Source: Actinomycetota bacterium (GTDB lineage: Bacteria > Actinomycetota > Actinomycetes > Streptosporangiales > Streptosporangiaceae). Taken from it: DNA of 18,319 nucleotides. The notes under the pieces were generated by a model, which saw only the letters and a program-made list of their open reading frames with translations, was not told the origin of the DNA and ran no database searches. Below are positions 1 through 5,641 of the stretch, piece after piece. The position numbers and the translations under genes were made by a program. The stretch covers positions 281 to 18,599 of the forward strand of contig PMST01000104.1 of NCBI GenBank assembly GCA_003168295.1. Direction: 5' to 3'. How positions within the stretch are numbered: position 1 is the first letter of the stretch; the number at the start of each line of letters is the position of its first letter.

Positions 1-239
1 TGGTGGTCGAGAAGGTCAAGACGCTGCCTGCCGGTCAGGGCCTGAACGCCGCGACCGGCGAGTACGTCGACATGTTCAAGGCCGGGATCATCGACCCCGC
101 CAAGGTCACCAGGTCGGCGCTGCAGAACGCGGCTTCAATCGCGGGGCTGTTCCTCACCACTGAGGCAGTGATCGCGGAGAAGCCCGAGAAGGACAAGGCC
201 CCCGCCGCGCCAGGCGGTGGCGGTGACATGGACTTCTGA
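1..239 (+). CDS. groEL: 60 kDa chaperonin GroEL, C-terminal fragment
   Basis: This is the last 78 or so residues of a GroEL subunit; the gene begins before the window. GroEL forms the cytoplasmic double-ring chaperonin that folds proteins in an ATP- and GroES-dependent way. The visible part carries the conserved C-terminal signature: [12 protein letters not shown] (the ATP-site region of the equatorial domain), the [18 protein letters not shown] helix, and [12 protein letters not shown]. It then ends in the glycine-rich tail GGGGDMDF. That tail resembles the GroEL2/Hsp65 type of actinobacteria rather than the His-rich tail of their GroEL1, which is an inference because the rest of the gene and any groES are not visible. 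The TGA stop sits inside a perfect 10-bp inverted repeat and is followed by a strong hairpin, so transcription probably ends here. Confidence 0.97.
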   Translation, partial: VVEKVKTLPAGQGLNAATGEYVDMFKAGIIDPAKVTRSALQNAASIAGLFLTTEAVIAEKPEKDKAPAAPGGGGDMDF

Positions 240-252
240 TTTATCAGAAGTC
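231..252 (+). repeat. 10-bp perfect inverted repeat spanning the groEL stop codon
   Basis: GACTTCTGAT (231-240) and ATCAGAAGTC (243-252) are exact reverse complements separated by TT. The groEL stop codon TGA (237-239) lies in the left arm. The repeat comes directly before the GC-rich terminator hairpin at 261-291. It may help protect the mRNA 3' end or act in termination. Confidence 0.7.
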
Positions 253-260
253 ACCTCACC

Positions 261-291
261 CAGACGGCCCGGGGTTTCCCCGGGCCGTCTG
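261..291 (+). terminator. groEL terminator hairpin
   Basis: CAGACGGCCCGGGG (261-274), loop TTT (275-277) and CCCCGGGCCGTCTG (278-291) form a perfect 14-bp stem 21 bases after the groEL stop. No U-run follows, which is common for intrinsic terminators in high-GC actinomycetes. Confidence 0.85.
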
Positions 292-312
292 CGTTGCCGG
301 GCCGGCTGCGGT

Positions 313-374
313 CGCTAGCGTTTCCCCCGCCGCAGGCGCTGGTGCTTGCCGACTGCGGGCGCTAGCGTTTCCCC
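313..374 (+). repeat. Two direct copies of a 15-bp motif containing the palindrome CGCTAGCG
   Basis: CGCTAGCGTTTCCCC occurs at 313-327 and again at 360-374, identical in both, with starts 47 bp apart. Each copy begins with the 8-bp palindrome CGCTAGCG. The second runs into a CCCCGG-CTG-CCGGGG hairpin (371-385). Its role is unknown; a local duplication or a pair of protein-binding sites is possible. Confidence 0.6.
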
Positions 375-457
375 GGCTGCCGGGGTCTGATGTAACTCGC
401 GGCGCAAGTGGTTCCTGTGACGCATGTTTCTAGGTGTAAGTGCTGGGTATAGGCCCG

Positions 458-547
458 GTGCGATCTTAGGCATGGGGGAAGATCGCACGCGGACTCCGGC
501 CTCGCACGCGATCCCGTCCCAGCACCATCCGAACGTGTGAGGCCGGA
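458..547 (+). ncRNA. Tandem hairpin pair, candidate structured leader or small RNA
   Basis: The first hairpin has GTGCGATCTT (458-467) paired with AAGATCGCAC (479-488) around an 11-nt loop, a perfect 10-bp stem. The second has TCCGGCCTCGCACG (495-508) paired with CGTGTGAGGCCGGA (534-547) around a 25-nt loop, a 14-bp stem with one G-U wobble. They are separated by six bases. A TATAGG string at 448-453 would place a transcript start at about 459, right at the first stem. They may belong to the 5' leader of the cold-shock gene (start 732) or to a separate RNA; strand and function are inferred. I do not recognise a known RNA family. Confidence 0.35.
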
Positions 548-731
548 CCGGGATGAACGCGCTAGAACTGGCGGTAGAGTTCCGCGAACCCGGCAAATCA
601 GGTGAAACCGGCGATAACGAAGCTGCGGTCCGGCGTCCTGGACCGATAGCCTTAGTAGCGGCCATGGCATCCTGTCGATCGCCTGATCGCTGGTTGTTCT
701 ATAGTTCTCTCTTCCGACGTGAGGTCTGCGC

Positions 732-1121
732 GTGCCTACCGGCAAGGTCAAGTGGTATGACTCCGATAAGGGGTATGGCTTTCTCGCCCGTGACGACGGC
801 GGTGAGGTCTTCGTCCATTCGTCGGCTCTGCCCGCGGGAACGACCGCGCTGCGGCAAGGCCAGCGGGTGGAGTTCGGGGTCGCCGAGGGGCGCCGCGGAG
901 CGCAGGCGCTCCAGGTGCGGGTGCTGGAGCCGCCGCCAACCGTCGCGGCCGTCAAGCAGTCCCGTAAGAAGCCGGACGAGATGATCGTGATCGTCGAGGA
1001 CCTGATCAAACTGCTCGACGACACGTCGACGACCTACCGCCGGGGCAAGCAGCTGGACGCCAAGGAGGCGAAGAAGGTCGCCGCCGTCCTGCGCGGCGTG
1101 GCCGACGACATCGAGTCCTGA
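732..1121 (+). CDS. Cold-shock domain protein with C-terminal extension
   Basis: This 129-residue protein has an N-terminal cold-shock domain (about residues 1-67), a single-strand nucleic acid binding OB fold thought to act as an RNA chaperone. It starts MPTGKVKWYDSDKGYGFL and carries both RNA-binding motifs: RNP1 KGYGFL (13-18) and RNP2 VFVHSS (26-31). Typical bacterial Csps are 65-70 residues. Here a charged, probably helical extension of about 60 residues follows (KKPDEMIVIVEDLIKLL through VADDIES), a form common in streptomycetes and relatives. The start is GTG at 732, preceded by a weak GTGAGG ribosome site (719-724). It lies downstream of groEL but behind a terminator and 490 bp of structured DNA, so it probably has its own promoter and leader. 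Confidence 0.93.
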   Translation: MPTGKVKWYDSDKGYGFLARDDGGEVFVHSSALPAGTTALRQGQRVEFGVAEGRRGAQALQVRVLEPPPTVAAVKQSRKKPDEMIVIVEDLIKLLDDTSTTYRRGKQLDAKEAKKVAAVLRGVADDIES

Positions 1122-1214
1122 CAGCCGTGCTGCCGACGAGGCGGCTGTTGCCCATGGGACCTGTTGCCTTACAGGCGCGTGCCCGGAATTGGCCCCGGCC
1201 GGACTCGGCGTGTA

Positions 1215-1262
1215 GTGGTTGCCGCACCGTGCACAAAGGGGTGTGCAGGCTGCTGCAACCAC
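1215..1262 (+). terminator. Long imperfect hairpin between convergent csp and MFS genes
   Basis: GTGGTTGC (1215-1222) pairs with GCAACCAC (1255-1262). Inside it, GCA (1224-1226) pairs with TGC (1251-1253) and TGCACA (1230-1235) pairs with TGTGCA (1242-1247), around the loop AAGGGG. It sits about 95 bp after the cold-shock stop and about 110 bp past the MFS stop on the other strand, so it could serve as a bidirectional terminator. No U-run is present. Confidence 0.5.
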
Positions 1263-1374
1263 ACCAATCCGGCGTGATCCCTGAGGGGACTATGTGACTC
1301 CTGGGGCTAGCGGGCTTGCGCGGCGCGCCGTCTCTCGGGCCTGGATGCCGAAGGCTGGGTGGCGGTGCCGAGGA

Positions 1375-2962
1375 CTAGTGGCGGTCGCGGCGGCTTCGCC
1401 TCATGCTCGCCGGGGGTTCTTCGTCGTTTCGCTGGGCGAACACCCGCCGCCGTCGTCGGGTGATCAGCAGGACTAGGGCGGCGGTCAGGCAGGCGGCCGG
1501 GATGGCGAGACCAATCTGGCCATTGTTCAGAATCGATACGAACACGCCGACCAGGCTGCCCGCCACGTTCGAGACCTGGTTCAGCGTCTCGGAGACCGCG
1601 AACGCCGAGGACCGTATCTCCTCGCCGATCTCCCGCTGCACCGTAGAGTCCAGCGACAGCTTGGCCAGGCCGGCCGCGAGCGCGGCGGTGAAGACCACGG
1701 CAATGGCCGCCTCCAGGCTGAAAAACCAGGCACACGCGGCCGTCACGATCGGCGCTAGCGTGAGCATGGCGAACAGGATGGCCTGCGGTGCCCGGGCCTT
1801 AACCAGGGAGCCGATGGCCATCGCGGCCAGACCGCCGGCCGCGGCCGCGGCCACCAGGGCCCCGAGCGCGAAATTGTGCGAGACGCCGAAATGCTGGGTG
1901 CGCAGCAGGAACGCCAAGAAGAACACCATGTAGCCGGAGAACGCGCGCAGCACTGCGTTGCCGCGCATCGCCTCGCCCACCACCGGGCCTACGTTGGCCA
2001 GGCTCCGCCAGCGGCTCGTGCGGGTCGCGGCGGGCCCGGAGGCTCCGGCGGGCCTGGAGGCTCGGGCGGGCTCACCCGGCACGCCTGGTGGCAGGGCCGC
2101 GCGCTCGTATGGGCCGCGCGGCTCGAACGGGATCGTGCCGTCTGGCTCGTACGGGACCGTGCCGCCGGGCGCGCTTGATCCGGCCGACGTGGCCGGGCCA
2201 GCGGGGCGCGCGGGGCCGGAGGGGGGCACGACGGCGGTATCCAACGGCGCGTCGACCTGGTCGGAGAGCCGCAACGCCAGGACCACGGCGGCCAGGTAGA
2301 TCACCGTGCCCGCCCGCAGTACCCAGGCCGCGCCCCCCACTACCTCGATCCCGGCCGCCACCGCCCCGGCCAGCATGGACGCGGTCAGGGCCACCAGCTG
2401 CGACCGGGCGTTCGCGGTCACCAGGGTGATCTCCGCAGGCAGCAACCGGGGCGTGATGGACGCCCGGGCCACGCCGTACGCCTTCTGCAGCACCAGGATG
2501 CCGAACGCCGCGGGGAGCAGCGTCACCGGACTGCTGATCGCCGCTGACATGCCCCAGCACAGCAGGCCCCGGGCCAGCAGGGTGCCGGCCAGCAGGTAGC
2601 GCCGGTCTTGCCGCATGCGGTCCAGGGCCGGGCCGATGAACGGCGCGAGAACCGCGAGCGGAGCCATTGTCACCAGCAGGAAGAGCACGACCTTGCTGCG
2701 CGCCTGATCCACGGACGTGCTGAAGAAGATAGTCCCGGCCAGGGATACGGCGACGAAGGCGTCTCCGGCCCCGCCGGCGGCGGTCAGTTCGACTAGGGTG
2801 GACAGTCCAGTCCGGCCGGCCTCCCGATGCGCCGGTCACCCGGTGCACCAGGCCGCCCGTCCGGCGGCCCGCGGTGGCGCCGGCTCGCGCGCCCGACCGT
2901 ACCGCGCCGCCCGTGGCGCGGGCTGCGCTACCCGTTCGCCGCACCGCCTCCGACATGCGCAT
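1375..2962 (-). pseudogene. MFS transporter, apparent frameshift near the N-terminus
   Basis: A multi-spanning major facilitator superfamily protein of about 530 residues; substrate unknown. The intact part from 2835 down to the stop reads through many hydrophobic helices (for example VVLFLLVTMAPLAVLAPFIG, then FLAFLLRTQHFGVSHNFALG). A central hydrophilic loop of about 75 residues rich in Pro/Gly/Ala is encoded by degenerate tandem repeats. The first helix (residues AGGAGDAFVAVSLAGTIFF) is in this frame but has no good start codon. An in-frame TGA at 2838-2836 blocks upstream extension, and the first GTG (2712) would delete that helix. A second frame reads from ATG 2962 as a basic N-terminus (MSEAVRRTG...LVHRVTGASGG) that continues sensibly only if one base is skipped between about 2812 and 2835, at GGCCGGCCGG. 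It is therefore either a real frameshift, so a damaged gene, or a sequencing error. If intact, the protein is an inner-membrane exporter. Confidence 0.7.
2038..2164 (-). repeat. Degenerate tandem repeats encoding the MFS linker
   Basis: Two repeat types lie side by side. GGAGGCTCSGGCGGGC (S = C or G) occurs twice, about 18 bp apart, in 2038-2071. A 21-bp unit starting GGCTCGAACGGGATCGTG occurs at 2120-2140 and again with two changes at 2144-2164, with a more degenerate copy just before at about 2101. They encode the PYEPDGTIPFEPRGPYE-type linker. Replication slippage is the likely origin. Confidence 0.6.
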
Positions 2963-2968
2963 GTAGCC

Positions 2969-2974
2969 AGTATT
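2969..2974 (-). promoter_or_regulatory. Possible -10 element for leaderless MFS mRNA
   Basis: On the minus strand AATACT lies exactly six bases before ATG (2962-2960), the spacing expected when transcription starts at the start codon. No Shine-Dalgarno sequence is visible there. A clear -35 is not seen. Confidence 0.3.
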
Positions 2975-3044
2975 GTTGGTGTGCGCCACTACGGCGACCC
3001 AGCCCACGCAGCAACAACGCGTAATCGCACCCGCGACTAGCGTA

Positions 3045-3068
3045 ATGAGCAAGAATTGGCAGCCGTGA
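3045..3068 (+). other. Seven-codon upstream reading frame overlapping the DUF3027 start
   Basis: ATG AGC AAG AAT TGG CAG CCG TGA encodes MSKNWQP. Its stop overlaps the GTG start of the DUF3027 gene (GTGA, 3065-3068). The next gene has only a weak ribosome site, so termination-reinitiation coupling is possible. It may equally be chance. Confidence 0.25.
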
Positions 3069-3907
3069 GTCCCACCCGCACCCGTACCAGGGAACCAGAT
3101 CAGGCCTGCGCCGAGGCCGTCGACCTCGCGCGGGACGCTCTTATGTCCGTCGTGGCCGCCGCCGATGTCGGCGACCACCTTGGCGTGCAGGCCGAAGGCG
3201 AGCGCATCGTCACCCACCTGTTCGACTGCGCGGACCCGGCCTACTCGGGCTGGCGATGGGCGGTCACGGTCGTCCGGGCCCCCCGGGCTAAGGCCGTTAC
3301 AGTCAGCGAAACGGTCCTGGTACCAGGATCCGGTGCCCTGCTCGCCCCGGACTGGGTGCCGTGGCATGACCGGGTCCGGCCGGGAGATCTCGGGGCGGGC
3401 GACCTGCTGCCCGCCGAGCCTGACGACGAGCGACTGGTCCCGCTGGTCGTGCTGGAAGGCGATGACGCCGTCACCGACTGGTACGCCGACGCCGATGACA
3501 ATGATCCGGAGGAGCCAGCCGAGCTGCCCGCGCCGGGACGATCACGCGTGCTTTCCGTGGTGGGCCGCGAGGAGGCGTCCGAGCGCTGGTACTCCGGTGA
3601 GCACGGGCCGCGGGCGCCGCTGGCGCACGCGGCCCCCGCCTACTGCGTCACCTGCGGGTTCTACGTGCCGTTGACCGGCGAGCTGGGCCGGCTGTTTGGC
3701 GCCTGCGCCAACGCCTACGCACCGGACGACGGCCGGGTCGTGTCGGCCGATCACGGCTGCGGAGCTCATTCGGAGGCTATGGCCAGCGAGGCGGCCGCTC
3801 GCGCGGTGGCGCCGGTCATCGACGAGTTCGGTTACGACCTCGTCGACCTCCCCGGGGTCTCGGTCGAAGAGACCGTCTTCGAGCCGCTGTCCCGCGGGGC
3901 GGACTGA
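3065..3907 (+). CDS. DUF3027 family protein
   Basis: This 280-residue protein matches the actinobacterial DUF3027 family as I know it; its function is unknown. Conserved parts visible are CAEAVDLARDAL near the N-terminus, RIVTHLFDC, GWRWAVTVVRAPRAK, ALLAPDWVPWHDRVRPGDLG, and LARVLS-like text in the middle (SRVLSVVGREEASERWY). The C-terminal half has a zinc-ribbon-like Cys pattern: CVTCGF, then GACANAYAPDDGRVV, then HGCGAHSE. GTG 3065 is chosen because it gives the usual short MS-type N-terminus; TTG 3056 is the alternative. A seven-codon upstream frame (ATG 3045, stop TGA 3066-3068) overlaps this start as GTGA. The last 76 bp overlap the convergent DUF2530 gene. Confidence 0.88.
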   Translation: MSPTRTRTREPDQACAEAVDLARDALMSVVAAADVGDHLGVQAEGERIVTHLFDCADPAYSGWRWAVTVVRAPRAKAVTVSETVLVPGSGALLAPDWVPWHDRVRPGDLGAGDLLPAEPDDERLVPLVVLEGDDAVTDWYADADDNDPEEPAELPAPGRSRVLSVVGREEASERWYSGEHGPRAPLAHAAPAYCVTCGFYVPLTGELGRLFGACANAYAPDDGRVVSADHGCGAHSEAMASEAAARAVAPVIDEFGYDLVDLPGVSVEETVFEPLSRGAD

Positions 3908-4251
3908 TCCTGCCCGACAGGCTCATCCGGCGCGCCGAGTGCGCTGGGTTCTCCCGGCCCGGCGGGCTCTTCCGGCTGGGCGGGGAGGGCCTGTGCCCTG
4001 GCTTCCGCCGCCCTGGTCCTTGAGCGCTTGAGCCTCGGGAGGTACCAGAGGCCGAAGAGCCCCAGGCCCAGGCCGGCCGCACAGGTCCAGGTCCACCACC
4101 GCAGGTCGGACGGAACGCTGTCGCGGACGATGAGCAGAACGATGAGCGCGATGGCCCATCCGGCCGTAATGATCCCGGTGACCAGCTGATCGTTGCCTTC
4201 GAGCGGCGGCGGTGGCGACAAGCGCGTCCCCGGCTCGCGGGTTTGCTTCAC
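3832..4251 (-). CDS. DUF2530 family membrane protein
   Basis: A 139-residue protein of the actinobacterial DUF2530 family, function unknown. After a short cytoplasmic leader with a PPPPLEGND motif, it has two predicted membrane helices: about residues 23-42 (VTGIITAGWAIALIVLLIV) and 52-71 (WTWTCAAGLGLGLFGLWYL). The WWTWTCAAGLGLGLFGLWY segment is the family hallmark. A basic stretch (RLKRSRTRAAEAR) and a hydrophilic Pro/Glu-rich tail of about 55 residues follow. The tail overlaps the 3' end of the DUF3027 gene by 76 bp in antisense, an unusually long convergent overlap. The GTG start at 4251 has AAGGGA directly against it, too close for a normal ribosome site, and TAGCCT six bases upstream, so a leaderless mRNA is likely. 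Confidence 0.85.
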   Translation of the reverse strand: MKQTREPGTRLSPPPPLEGNDQLVTGIITAGWAIALIVLLIVRDSVPSDLRWWTWTCAAGLGLGLFGLWYLPRLKRSRTRAAEARAQALPAQPEEPAGPGEPSALGAPDEPVGQDQSAPRDSGSKTVSSTETPGRSTRS

Positions 4252-4257
4252 TCCCTT

Positions 4258-4263
4258 AGGCTA
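4258..4263 (-). promoter_or_regulatory. Probable -10 element for leaderless DUF2530 mRNA
   Basis: On the minus strand TAGCCT (pattern TANNNT) ends exactly six bases before the GTG start at 4251. This is the typical arrangement for leaderless actinobacterial genes. No strong -35 is seen. Confidence 0.4.
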
Positions 4264-4392
4264 CGAGGTCGTCCGGCGTCGCAGCGTCCTTCTCGACCGG
4301 GCGGCTTATCCGGACCGGGACGGCTGCGGGCGGACCGCGGCCATGATGTACTTAAATCCACCCTCTAGGCTGGCCGACGAAGGTTCAGGAAG

Positions 4393-4971
4393 ATGACAGC
4401 AACGCGGACCAGGACTGATGCCGGGCTCGCCACCGCTCTCCGGATCTCTGTGAGCAGGCTGGCGAGGCGCCTGCGGGCCCAGCGCGCCGCGTCAGGACTG
4501 ACCGAGGCGGTGCTCTCCGAGACCCAGCTGGCCGCGTTGTCGGCGCTGGAAGTCCACCAGGCGATGACCCCCGGTGAACTGGCCGAGCACGAAAAGGTCC
4601 AGCCGCCCTCCATGACCCGCGTGATCGCCGTGCTCACCGAGCGCGAGCTCGTGGTCAAGTCGCCGCATCCGACCGACCGGCGTCAGGTGATCCTCACCGT
4701 CACCGACGAGGGACGGGCGGTGGTGCATCGCGTCCGGCGCCGGAAAGACGCCTGGCTGGACCAGCGGCTGGCCGAGCTGACCGCGGCCGAGCGCGCGACC
4801 CTCCAGGCGGCGGTACCCATCCTGGAGAAGCTGAGCCAGTCGTTACCGGCCCGGTCGCTGCGGGCGGGGTCCTGGCCGGCCTGGCCGAGTCTCAGGACGC
4901 GGGATCGGTGTCGCGGTCACGCGCGCGCAGCGGCCAGCTCGCGAGCGAGACATACCGCGGCTGGTCGGTAG
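4393..4971 (+). CDS. MarR family transcriptional regulator
   Basis: This is a winged-helix regulator of the MarR type, usually a dimer that represses nearby or own genes and is released by small phenolic or other ligands. The helical N-terminus covers residues 11-55. The DNA-binding part (about 58-110) reads TPGELAEHEKVQPPSMTRVI for the helix-turn-helix, followed by a wing with the signature DRRQVILTVTDEG (95-107). A dimerisation helix ends near LEKLSQS (about 150). Family members usually stop near there. This one continues for some 42 Arg/Ser-rich residues that look non-native and overlap the opposite gene by 80 bp, so a 3' frameshift or lost stop is possible. The start ATG 4393 has GAAGG nine bases upstream. 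TAGGCT at 4366-4371 may be a -10. The target is unknown. Confidence 0.88.
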   Translation: MTATRTRTDAGLATALRISVSRLARRLRAQRAASGLTEAVLSETQLAALSALEVHQAMTPGELAEHEKVQPPSMTRVIAVLTERELVVKSPHPTDRRQVILTVTDEGRAVVHRVRRRKDAWLDQRLAELTAAERATLQAAVPILEKLSQSLPARSLRAGSWPAWPSLRTRDRCRGHARAAASSRARHTAAGR

Positions 4972-5479
4972 CCCCCAGGCGGCTGCGGACCAGGTGAACT
5001 CGGTCCGCAGTCCACGGCTTGCCCTGGTAGCCGGCCAGCGCCGCGACGAGCTCGGTAACATCGACCGGCATGCGGCACCGGGCCAGGGTCAGGTGCGGCT
5101 GGAAACGGCGGCCTTTGTCGGGTGGGGGCGTGCCAACCCGACTCGCGCCGGCCGCCACGGATTCGGCCAGCCGCGCGAGTGTCCCGCGGTCGCCGGACAG
5201 CCCGCTCCAGAGCACGTTCGCCCGGCCGGTCCCGGGGAATGCGCCCGCACCCGCGAACGCCAGCGCGATAGTGCCGTGCCGCCGGGCCGCGCGCTCCAGG
5301 CGCGGCAGCAGCTTGGCCACGGTGGGTTCGTCGACTTGACCGAGGAAGGCCAGCGTCACGTGCCAGGCCTCGCGGTTGGTCCAGCGGAGGTCCTGGCGTC
5401 TAGATCGCAGCGGCTCGACCAGAGCGTCAAGCTCGTCAAGTACGGCGGGCGGGGGGGCGATGGCCACGAACAGCCGCAT
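4892..5479 (-). CDS. thpR: RNA 2',3'-cyclic phosphodiesterase (2'-5' RNA ligase, LigT/ThpR type)
   Basis: A 195-residue 2H-phosphoesterase. The family opens 2',3'-cyclic phosphates on RNA ends and can join 2'-5' linked tRNA halves in vitro; the physiological role is unclear. It starts with the family-typical MRLFVAIAPP and contains both catalytic HxTx motifs, HVTL (His40) and HLTL (His129), plus NREAWHVTLAFLGQV and FQPHLTLARCR. It is the third gene of a citrate synthase-serC operon. The start at 5479 is chosen because the fold begins there. An upstream ATG (5617) has a much better ribosome site (GAGGTGGG), but the 46 extra codons have clearly lower third-position GC (about 65%) and no family residues. 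The 3' end overlaps the convergent MarR gene by 80 bp. Confidence 0.88.
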   Translation of the reverse strand: MRLFVAIAPPPAVLDELDALVEPLRSRRQDLRWTNREAWHVTLAFLGQVDEPTVAKLLPRLERAARRHGTIALAFAGAGAFPGTGRANVLWSGLSGDRGTLARLAESVAAGASRVGTPPPDKGRRFQPHLTLARCRMPVDVTELVAALAGYQGKPWTADRVHLVRSRLGATDQPRYVSLASWPLRARDRDTDPAS

Positions 5480-5641
5480 CAGTTCACCCGTGGCCGGGCC
5501 GGATCCGCCAGACCGGTTGGCCCTGTCACGCGACCGGTGAGTCCCCGGGTCTAAACCGGTGCGCGGAGAGCGAGCAGGCTCGCTGAGCAGTTCTGCCCGG
5601 TAAGCATTGGTACTCATGACCCACCTCGGATCTTGATGCGG
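5480..5641 (-). other. Serine operon spacer with an in-frame upstream start
   Basis: The 162 bp between serC and thpR contain, on the minus strand, a good ribosome site GAGGTGGG and an ATG at 5617. That ATG is in frame with thpR and would begin MSTNAYRAELLSEPAR. Codon use in this stretch is AT-richer at third positions (16 of 46 codons end in A or T) than in the neighbours. It may be a real N-terminal extension, a leader peptide, or remains of another gene. Confidence 0.4.

Larger units (their letters stand above)
240..731. other. 492-bp non-coding stretch between groEL and the cold-shock gene
   Basis: No credible gene is seen here: the open frames lack family signatures and ribosome sites. 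It holds the groEL terminator (261-291), two copies of CGCTAGCGTTTCCCC (313-327, 360-374) and a small CCCCGG/CCGGGG hairpin (371-385). It also holds two strong hairpins (458-488 and 495-547) and a weaker one in GGTCCGG/CTGGACC (627-644). A TATAGT string at 700-705 could be a -10 element for the cold-shock gene, but no convincing -35 is visible. A long structured 5' leader or a small RNA gene would fit this composition. Confidence 0.6.

Noticed and set aside
553..731. Strings in 590-660 (GGCAAA, GTGAAAC, AACGAAGC, ATAGCC around a GGTCC/GGACC stem) that recall a cyclic di-GMP-I (GEMM) riboswitch.
   Set aside because: The P1 pairing and a proper GAAA-closed first stem could not be drawn and several core bases differ. 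A covariance-model scan against the GEMM family would decide.
2072..2811. Second minus-strand frame across the MFS gene after the frameshift point.
   Set aside because: It is Arg/Gly-rich nonsense past about 2812; only its upstream part (2962-2816) looks like the true N-terminus.
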